Shown here in pieces: positions 58,721-64,000 of a DNA stretch of 64,000 bases (within the stretch, counting starts at the first letter, position 1; each line of letters begins with the position of its first letter). The position numbers and the translations under genes are program-made. Below the pieces are notes generated by a model. It was not told the DNA's origin. It saw only the letters and a list, made by a program, of their open reading frames with translations, and ran no database searches. This stretch comes from DATBGS01 sp036557885. Its GTDB lineage: Bacteria; Chloroflexota; Ktedonobacteria; Ktedonobacterales; DATBGS01. The stretch covers positions 1 to 64,000 of the forward strand of contig DATBGS010000059.1 in assembly GCA_036557885.1 (NCBI GenBank), written 5' to 3'.

Positions 58721-61492
58721 TTGTTGCACCAGTCTCACGACGCCCGCACCTCCCGGAGGCGGCGCTTGTCGGAACCACATCTCGCGCTCACCGATCACCC
58801 GACACCGAACCGTCCTCCTCCTCCGTTTAGTTCCGGCAGCGGTTTCCTTGCCGCAGCGGGGCAGCATCTGCCTGCCGAACTGACCCCGTTGATCGGTCGT
58901 GAGGGCGATGTAGACCAGCTTTTTGCGCTGCTGCGCCTTCCCGCCGTACGGTTGGTAACGCTGGTGGGACCAGGCGGCGTGGGCAAAACCCGCCTGGCTG
59001 CGCAGGTAGCCCGCCGCCTCCATTCGGCCTTCCGCGATGGGGTGAGCTTTGTGTCGCTGGCGAGCATCAGCGAGCCATGTCTGGTGGTGCCAATGCTGGC
59101 CCACGCCTTGCAGGTCCATGATCGTCACGGAAGCTCCCTCCTGGAGCAGGTGCAGGACGCGCTCCACAATCAGCACACCCTGCTCGTCCTGGACAATTTT
59201 GAACATCTCCTCCAGGCCACGCCGCTCCTGGAGGACTTGCTCGTCGCTTGTCCGGCGCTTACCCTCCTGGTGACCAGCCGCGCCGCCTTACGCCTGCGCG
59301 CGGAACGCCAGTTCCCGGTGGCGCCGCTGGCCTTGCCTGATCTGAGATCTTTGCCCGCTTGCGATGCCCTCGCGCAGAACCCATCGGTGGCGCTTTTCCT
59401 GGAGCGCGCCCAGGCCGTCGTCCCTACCTTCCATCTCACGCCAACCAATGCGCAGGTCGTGGCAGAGATTTGTGTGCAGGTGGATGGTTTACCGCTCGCT
59501 CTGGAACTGGCAGCGGCACGGATCAAGGTGCTGCCGCCACAGGCGTTGCTTGCCCGGCTGCATGAGCGGCTGACCTTGCTCACCGATGGTTCATGTACCC
59601 TCCCGGAGCGCCAGCAGACGCTGCGCAACACCCTGGCATGGAGCTACGCCTTGCTCTCTCCGCAGGAACAAAGGCTCTTTCGCCTGCTTTCCGTCTTTGT
59701 GGGCGGCTGTACACTGGAGGCAGTAGAAGCGGTGGCAGTCAGCATCATGGGCAAACAGGAGGCGCTGCTCGATACGATGACCGCCCTGGTTGATAAGAGT
59801 TTGCTTGTGGCGACCGGTCCGGCGGGCGAGGAGCCTCGTTTCGGGATGCTGGAAACCATGCGGGCCTATGGCCTGGAAGCATTGGATGCACACGGCGAAC
59901 GAGAGGCCAGCCAGCAAGCGCATGCGGCTTATTATCTTGACCTCGCAGAGCAGGCGGCCCACCAGGAGATACGCGGCCAGCAAGCGAAATGGCTCACGCG
60001 CCGGGAGCAGGAACAAGCCAATCTGCGGGCGGCCCTGGCCTTTCTGCGCGCCCGCGGAGAAACCCAGGCGCTGCTGCGGCTCGCCGGGGCGCTGTGGCGG
60101 CACTGGACGATCCTGGGGGCACGCTTCGAGGCCCTCTCCTGGCTCCAGCAAGCATTGGCGCTTCCTGGCGCGGAAGCGCCAACAGCAGCGCGGGCGCGTG
60201 CCCTGTGCGGGCTGGGGTTCTTGACGGCCTATCTGCTGCATCAAGGAGCCGAGGGTCTGGCCTCCCTGGAAGAAAGTTGTGCCCTCTCGGCGCAACTCGG
60301 CGATCAGGAGGGGATGGCCGTGACGCTGGGTTGGGCAGCCCAGGTGCAGCTCTATCGCGCCAATTACCCGGCAGCCGAGCGCCTGGCGGAGCAGGGACTG
60401 ACACTGAGTCGTGCCCTTGGCGAGCGTGGCTTTTCCGCCTTTCACGAGAGCATCCTGGCCCTCCTGGCGGAGAAACAGGGCGACGAGGCGCGCGCGGTCA
60501 TCCACTGGGAGCAGGTCCGGCATCTGATGCAGACATTTGAGAATCACCCAGGGTTTGGCACGCGCACCCTGCGCCACCTGGCGGCGCTGGCCTTCGCGCG
60601 TGGAAACCTGAGCCAGGCGCACGCCTTGCTGGAGGAGAATCTGATGCTGGCCCGCCAGACCGGCTATGCCGGGGCCGTCTACTGGTCGCTGGCGGGCTTA
60701 GCTACCCTCGCCTGCCTGGCTGGTGACTACGCGCGCGCCGAGAATCTCTGTGCAGAAGGTCTGACGCTGGCGCACCAGGCGGGAGATCGCTATGCCACGA
60801 GTCGTCTGCTCTCCATTCAGGGGCAAGGGGCGCAGGCCCAGGGCCAGGTGGAGCAGGCCAAAGCGATCTACCGCGACGCGCTGCGCCTGGCGGTGAGCAT
60901 TGCAGCCAGTGAACCGGTCGGCCACTGTTTACTTGGCCTTGCCCAACTCGCCTACGCTGAGGGTACCTTTCAGCACGCTGCGCTGCTCTACGCCGCTGCC
61001 CTGCCCCGGCTCAGCCACAGCCTCCAACTCACGCCCACCGAGCGGGCGACATGTGAGCACCACCTGGCAGACCTGCGCGCTCGCCTGGAGGCGCCAACGA
61101 GCAGCAGATCGTCCCAGGGTGGAGAAGCCGTGTTTGCCTGTCTATGGGCACAGGGGCAGGCGCTGACGCTGGAACAAACCCTTCAGGTCGCGCTCACCGA
61201 CCCCGTTCCCTCAGTCAGGGCCGCCGATCCAGCACGGATCAGTGCTCAAGCAACCACGCCGAGTGTTCTGCCTGTCTCACAGAAACGGACAGTTCTGCCC
61301 GCCGGACTCAGCACCCGCCAGGCAGAAGTTCTCCGGCTAGTTACCGAGGGGCAGAGCAATCGCGCGATTGCTGATGCGCTGGATCTGAGCGAGAAAACGG
61401 TCATTAACCACCTGACCAGCATCTTCCAGAAGATTGGCTGCGACAACCGGGCCGCTGCCGTCGCCTTTGCCATCCGGCAGGGGCTGGCATAG
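58721..61492 (+). CDS. Large ATPase regulator with TPR region and LuxR-type HTH
   Basis: 923 residues, TTG start eight bases after AGGGGGGA. N-terminal STAND ATPase: TPLIGREGDVDQLFALL, Walker A VGPGGVGKTRL near 87-97, Walker B LLVLDNFEHLL, sensor LVTSRAALRLRAERQ; TPR-like region of about 400-790; HTH at the end (LSTRQAEVLRLVTEGQSNRAIA, SEKTVINHLTSIFQKIG). It is a close relative of the protein at 24823-27516 by plan and motif wording. It directly precedes the RiPP genes, with 322 bases in between, so it could be their activator. Confidence 0.83.
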   Translation: MLHQSHDARTSRRRRLSEPHLALTDHPTPNRPPPPFSSGSGFLAAAGQHLPAELTPLIGREGDVDQLFALLRLPAVRLVTLVGPGGVGKTRLAAQVARRLHSAFRDGVSFVSLASISEPCLVVPMLAHALQVHDRHGSSLLEQVQDALHNQHTLLVLDNFEHLLQATPLLEDLLVACPALTLLVTSRAALRLRAERQFPVAPLALPDLRSLPACDALAQNPSVALFLERAQAVVPTFHLTPTNAQVVAEICVQVDGLPLALELAAARIKVLPPQALLARLHERLTLLTDGSCTLPERQQTLRNTLAWSYALLSPQEQRLFRLLSVFVGGCTLEAVEAVAVSIMGKQEALLDTMTALVDKSLLVATGPAGEEPRFGMLETMRAYGLEALDAHGEREASQQAHAAYYLDLAEQAAHQEIRGQQAKWLTRREQEQANLRAALAFLRARGETQALLRLAGALWRHWTILGARFEALSWLQQALALPGAEAPTAARARALCGLGFLTAYLLHQGAEGLASLEESCALSAQLGDQEGMAVTLGWAAQVQLYRANYPAAERLAEQGLTLSRALGERGFSAFHESILALLAEKQGDEARAVIHWEQVRHLMQTFENHPGFGTRTLRHLAALAFARGNLSQAHALLEENLMLARQTGYAGAVYWSLAGLATLACLAGDYARAENLCAEGLTLAHQAGDRYATSRLLSIQGQGAQAQGQVEQAKAIYRDALRLAVSIAASEPVGHCLLGLAQLAYAEGTFQHAALLYAAALPRLSHSLQLTPTERATCEHHLADLRARLEAPTSSRSSQGGEAVFACLWAQGQALTLEQTLQVALTDPVPSVRAADPARISAQATTPSVLPVSQKRTVLPAGLSTRQAEVLRLVTEGQSNRAIADALDLSEKTVINHLTSIFQKIGCDNRAAAVAFAIRQGLA

Positions 61493-61665
61493 GCAGGGCT
61501 TTCTCTAACCTCTCCAGCGCTTAGCATGTTCTTTCAGATCACCCCAGCGCTTCCTCTCTCCTCCTCCGATAGCCTGGCATAGGCCGTCGTGCTGGAAGTG
61601 CCCGGCGGCCTCGTGCCAGGTCGCCTCGAATGGAGCAGGCCATCGAGACAGCATAGGGGTTTCCC

Positions 61666-61694
61666 CCTAATTTCCGCCTGTTCCGCAAATTAGG
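61666..61694. repeat. 8-bp inverted repeat in the gap before the RiPP precursor
   Basis: CCTAATTT (61666-61673) and AAATTAGG (61687-61694) with a 13-base loop, flanked by GTTTCCCCC and GGTTCCCCC. It lies 174 bases after the regulator stop and 121 bases before the precursor start in the 322-base gap 61493-61814. Candidate operator or hairpin. Confidence 0.35.
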
Positions 61695-61814
61695 AGGTTC
61701 CCCCGATGCGCGTTTGATGCTGAGCCGCTAAACTGATACTTAGGCAGTACCGATGTGCTGCACATATGATGGTCGTTCTAAAGTATTCAAGAAAAAGGCA
61801 CAAAGGAGATTTAC

Positions 61815-62126
61815 ATGTTTGAAAGTGGAACCGTTCAAGAGCAGGTTTTGGAACGGGCAGTCAAAGATGAGAGCTTCCGGCAGGAGGTGCTCAACAATCC
61901 CAGGGCGGTGTTGGCGAGGGAATACAACGTCCATATCCCGGAGACGGTCAGCATCCGGGTGGTCGAGGATGCTGCTAACACCCTCACCATCGCCCTTCCC
62001 CCCAAGCAGGAGTCTCTGCAAGAACTCTCCGATGCGGAACTGGGGGCAGCCGCTGGTGGGCAACTCGTTATCGGCAACACCTTCATTTGCACATTTGGGA
62101 AAGGCGCGTGTGTGAAGCCGCACTAG
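61815..62126 (+). CDS. NHLP-leader RiPP precursor peptide
   Basis: 103 residues, strong AAAGGAG six bases before the ATG. Residues 1-82 match the nitrile-hydratase-like leader peptide: VLERAVKDESFRQEVLNNPR, EYNVHIPETVSIRVVED, then ELSDAELGAAAGG, where Gly81-Gly82 is the probable cleavage site. The core (83-103) is short, with two Cys (92, 99), two Thr (89, 93) and a C-terminal KPH. In NHLP systems the core is modified by enzymes and exported by a C39-peptidase transporter, which follows here (62892 onward). No modifying enzyme is visible up to the window end, so the core chemistry cannot be predicted. Confidence 0.8.
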   Translation: MFESGTVQEQVLERAVKDESFRQEVLNNPRAVLAREYNVHIPETVSIRVVEDAANTLTIALPPKQESLQELSDAELGAAAGGQLVIGNTFICTFGKGACVKPH

Positions 62127-62182
62127 GGGTTCACGCAAGGCTGAAGCACCCTGGATGTAGGGAAAGCAAGGTATAGCCAACC

Positions 62183-62237
62183 GCGAAACCTCCAAGGAGT
62201 GGGTGAGTAATCAAGTATCGCTCCTTGGAGGTTTCGC
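62183..62237 (+). terminator. 17-bp inverted repeat between precursor and export genes
   Basis: GCGAAACCTCCAAGGAG (62183-62199) pairs perfectly with 62221-62237 across a 21-base loop, 57 bases after the precursor stop. It may let the precursor message outnumber the export message. The right arm is followed by ACTTTCTG, so no T-run. Confidence 0.55.
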
Positions 62238-62309
62238 ACTTTCTGAAACGCTCTCTTCACGAAGGCAGGCTATAGATGAATGGAAGCTAGAGAAAGGAAA
62301 AGAGGTGAT

Positions 62310-62888
62310 ATGATCTCGCGTCGGCCAGTCTTTCGCAAAGAGGCCCTGGAGCACTACGCGCGGAGCAGAGAAAAAGACATCTTGCCTCGTTCTGTCGCGC
62401 CGCCTGTTTTCCTCTTCTTCTGGATTCTTTTGGGACTTTTGCTGGCTGCGACCCTGCTTGCCTGGCAGGTGCAGGTGCCAACCTACGGCGCCGCTTCAGG
62501 CTTCATCATGCGAGACAGGCAGCCCAGCACGCGGCCTGCTGGTAGAATTCAGGCAGTGCTGTTTGTACCGACGAACCCATCTCCGACGCTGCGCGTTGGG
62601 CAAGCGCTCACGCTGGAGGTAGCCTTGACCGGCCAGGCCCTTGCTGGAACGATTACCACCGTTAGACCGGGCGTGATTACTCCAGACGAAGCCCGCCAGC
62701 AGTACGCGCTGACGGGTGATCTGGCCCTGGTGATTACCCAGCCTTCGGTGGTCGTTACCCTCGATCTGGGGGCTGCGCTCCCTGAGGGTGTCTTTGCTGG
62801 GAGCAGCCTCATTGCCCAGGTTCGGGTAGGGACGCGATCAGTGCTCTCGCTGCTGCCTGATCTGCTGAAAGGATTAGTGGGGGACTAG
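62310..62888 (+). CDS. HlyD-like secretion protein of the NHLP system
   Basis: 192 residues from ATG 62310 (AGAGGTGAT upstream; an earlier in-frame start has no site). A basic N-terminus, one transmembrane segment (about 38-58, PVFLFFWILLGLLLAATLLAW) and a C-terminal part with GAASGFIMRDRQPSTRPAGRIQAVLF and GQALTLEVALTGQALAGTIT. It resembles the bacteriocin system secretion protein that partners NHLM transporters, though it is short. The stop is three bases from the exporter ATG. Confidence 0.7.
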   Translation: MISRRPVFRKEALEHYARSREKDILPRSVAPPVFLFFWILLGLLLAATLLAWQVQVPTYGAASGFIMRDRQPSTRPAGRIQAVLFVPTNPSPTLRVGQALTLEVALTGQALAGTITTVRPGVITPDEARQQYALTGDLALVITQPSVVVTLDLGAALPEGVFAGSSLIAQVRVGTRSVLSLLPDLLKGLVGD

Positions 62889-62891
62889 CCG

Positions 62892-64000
62892 ATGGACACG
62901 CCAAGACCAGCATCACCAATTGGGCCATACGACCCAACGGTTGTGCTTACAGCGGAAGAGAGACGGGTGAGGTATCAGCGATGGTCTGCATTGCAGAGTG
63001 GCCTCATCGTTCCGGGGCAGCCGCAGGAGATCTCGCCAAGTGTGGCCGAACTCGTTAAACACCGCGAGCAGCTACAGGCGCGGCGTACTCTGGAATTGAA
63101 AGCGTTTATCCAGGAAGCGGAAGCGACGGAAGCGGCTGAGCGTCCTGCGGTGCAGCCCCCCCAACCAGAGACGCCACCAGAGCCGCCTGGAGTGCCAACC
63201 CCGGAGCCATCAAGAACACCAGCACCTCAAGCGGCCAAATCAGCCGACTGGCGAAAGCTCGTGGCGAAAGTGCGGCCCCGGCGCGTCCCTGTGCTGACTC
63301 AGATGACGGCGGTGGAGTGCGGAGCCGCATGCCTGGCGATGCTCCTGAGCTATTACGGGCGCAAGACCAGTGTCTCTGAAGTGCGTGATCGCTGCCATGT
63401 TGGGCGCGATGGCCTCTCCGCGCTCGACATCGTGAAGGCGGCGCGAAACTATGGCCTGCGTGTGCGGGCGGTTTCGCTCCAGGAAAACGACTTGCGGCGC
63501 ATCAGCTTGCCCGCGATTATTCACTGGGAATTCGCCCATTTTATGATCGTTGAGCGCTCCTCCCCAACCTGGGTGGAGGTGGTGGACCCGGCGATTGGTC
63601 GGCGGCGTCTCAAGAGCGAGGAGTTTTGGAATGGCTTCACCGGCATTGTAATCATGCTGGAGCCAGGGGTCCAGTTTGATCGGACTTCCAGCTATCGGGC
63701 CATCAACCTGCGCTCCTACGCCTTGAACTATCTCAAAATAGCACCGCTGTCTCTTGCGCAAATCCTGGGCGCTTCGCTGTTTCTACAACTTTTTGGCCTG
63801 GCTGTGCCGCTGCTGACGGCAGTGGTGGTCAATCATATTCTTCCGTCCAGAATGAATGATGCCCTGACGATTTTGGCAGTTGGTTTGTTCATTCTGGTGG
63901 CTGCTCAAGTCGTGATGACGCTGCTGCGCGGGTGGCTGCTGCTATACTTGCAAACCCGCGTGGATAGCCAGATGATGCTGGGCTTCTTTGAGCAGTTGAT
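62892..64000 (+). CDS. NHLM-type C39-peptidase ABC exporter (5' part, cut by the window)
   Basis: Open from ATG 62892 to the end of the window, 369 residues visible. The first ~130 residues are a charged, proline-rich extension (QPETPPEPPGVPTPEP) before the peptidase. The C39 domain has Cys143 in QMTAVECGAACLAMLLSYYGRK, His216 in IHWEFAHFMIVE and Asp232 in VVDPAIGRR, the full catalytic triad. Transmembrane helices begin at about 280 (LGASLFLQLFGLAVPLLTAVVVNHIL). It should cut after Gly-Gly of the leader at 61815 and export the product. The ATPase domain is beyond the window. Confidence 0.85.
   Translation, partial: MDTPRPASPIGPYDPTVVLTAEERRVRYQRWSALQSGLIVPGQPQEISPSVAELVKHREQLQARRTLELKAFIQEAEATEAAERPAVQPPQPETPPEPPGVPTPEPSRTPAPQAAKSADWRKLVAKVRPRRVPVLTQMTAVECGAACLAMLLSYYGRKTSVSEVRDRCHVGRDGLSALDIVKAARNYGLRVRAVSLQENDLRRISLPAIIHWEFAHFMIVERSSPTWVEVVDPAIGRRRLKSEEFWNGFTGIVIMLEPGVQFDRTSSYRAINLRSYALNYLKIAPLSLAQILGASLFLQLFGLAVPLLTAVVVNHILPSRMNDALTILAVGLFILVAAQVVMTLLRGWLLLYLQTRVDSQMMLGFFEQL

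Noticed and set aside
59591..60622. 343-residue minus-strand frame inside the third ATPase regulator
   Set aside because: Composition of an antisense shadow, no motif, and the plus-strand TPR region explains the codon periodicity.
1..64000. tRNA, rRNA genes, prophage, replication origin or CRISPR
   Set aside because: I read for T-loop motifs, repeated spaced units, phage structural genes and DnaA-box clusters and saw none that stood up.

Overview
The window is GC-rich bacterial chromosome. Its mix of genes points to a Ktedonobacteria-like member of the Chloroflexota: several very large ATPase regulators with LuxR-type HTH tails, paired NarL-type two-component systems with multi-pass kinases, an Uma2 nuclease, DUF4386-type membrane proteins, an NHLP-type peptide system and IS200/IS605-type tnpB elements. 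This assignment is inferred from gene content; there is no rRNA gene or other phylogenetic marker here.

Layout. 1-0.8 kb: 3' end of a tnpB element (copy A). 0.8-5.7 kb: a PQQ-propeller lipoprotein, a Rieske protein with a long helical tail, an Mth938-fold protein and an Asp-box propeller. 5.7-14.1 kb (minus): two paralogous NarL-type sensor/regulator pairs on either side of an MMPL exporter. 14.2-15.7 kb: a second element of the same tnpB family (copy B), with a small ribbon-helix-helix gene read first from a near-consensus promoter. 15.8-17.8 kb (minus): a membrane protein, a membrane-anchored cupredoxin and an SRPBCC protein. 18.1-27.5 kb: a MalT-like regulator, a small conserved protein, a DUF4386-like protein, a zinc-less alcohol dehydrogenase, an ECF sigma factor, a NUDIX hydrolase and a second large ATPase regulator. 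27.8-39.5 kb, catabolic: Uma2, an orphan molybdenum hydroxylase large subunit, a dimethylformamidase-like enzyme with a LamG domain, a three-gene set resembling gallate/protocatechuate 4,5-cleavage (LigB dioxygenase, RraA aldolase, PIG-L/GalB-like hydratase), an IS605-type element with a damaged tnpA, and a luciferase-like monooxygenase. 39.6-48.2 kb (minus): a sugar ABC importer between two (alpha/alpha)6-barrel glycosidases, next to a LacI repressor. 48.6-53 kb: a thiolase, a MarR-fusion regulator and a divergent DrrAB-type exporter. 53.3-58.5 kb: a receiver protein, a CheB with zinc ribbon, and a CheB-CheR-PAS-kinase fusion with no receptor gene nearby. 58.7-64 kb: a third large ATPase regulator, then the start of a RiPP locus: an NHLP-leader precursor, a short HlyD-like protein and a C39-peptidase ABC exporter cut by the window end.

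The most interesting parts are the RiPP precursor with a short two-cysteine core; the two tnpB copies, whose 3' hairpins carry a compensatory base-pair change; the leaderless-looking promoter in front of the RHH-tnpB pair; the gallate-like module bordered by an insertion element whose end can pair with the first gene's ribosome binding site; an array of palindromic sites at 17.9 kb; and a recurring class of long perfect hairpins without a T-tract a few tens of bases after stop codons. All product names come from motif reading, with no database search.
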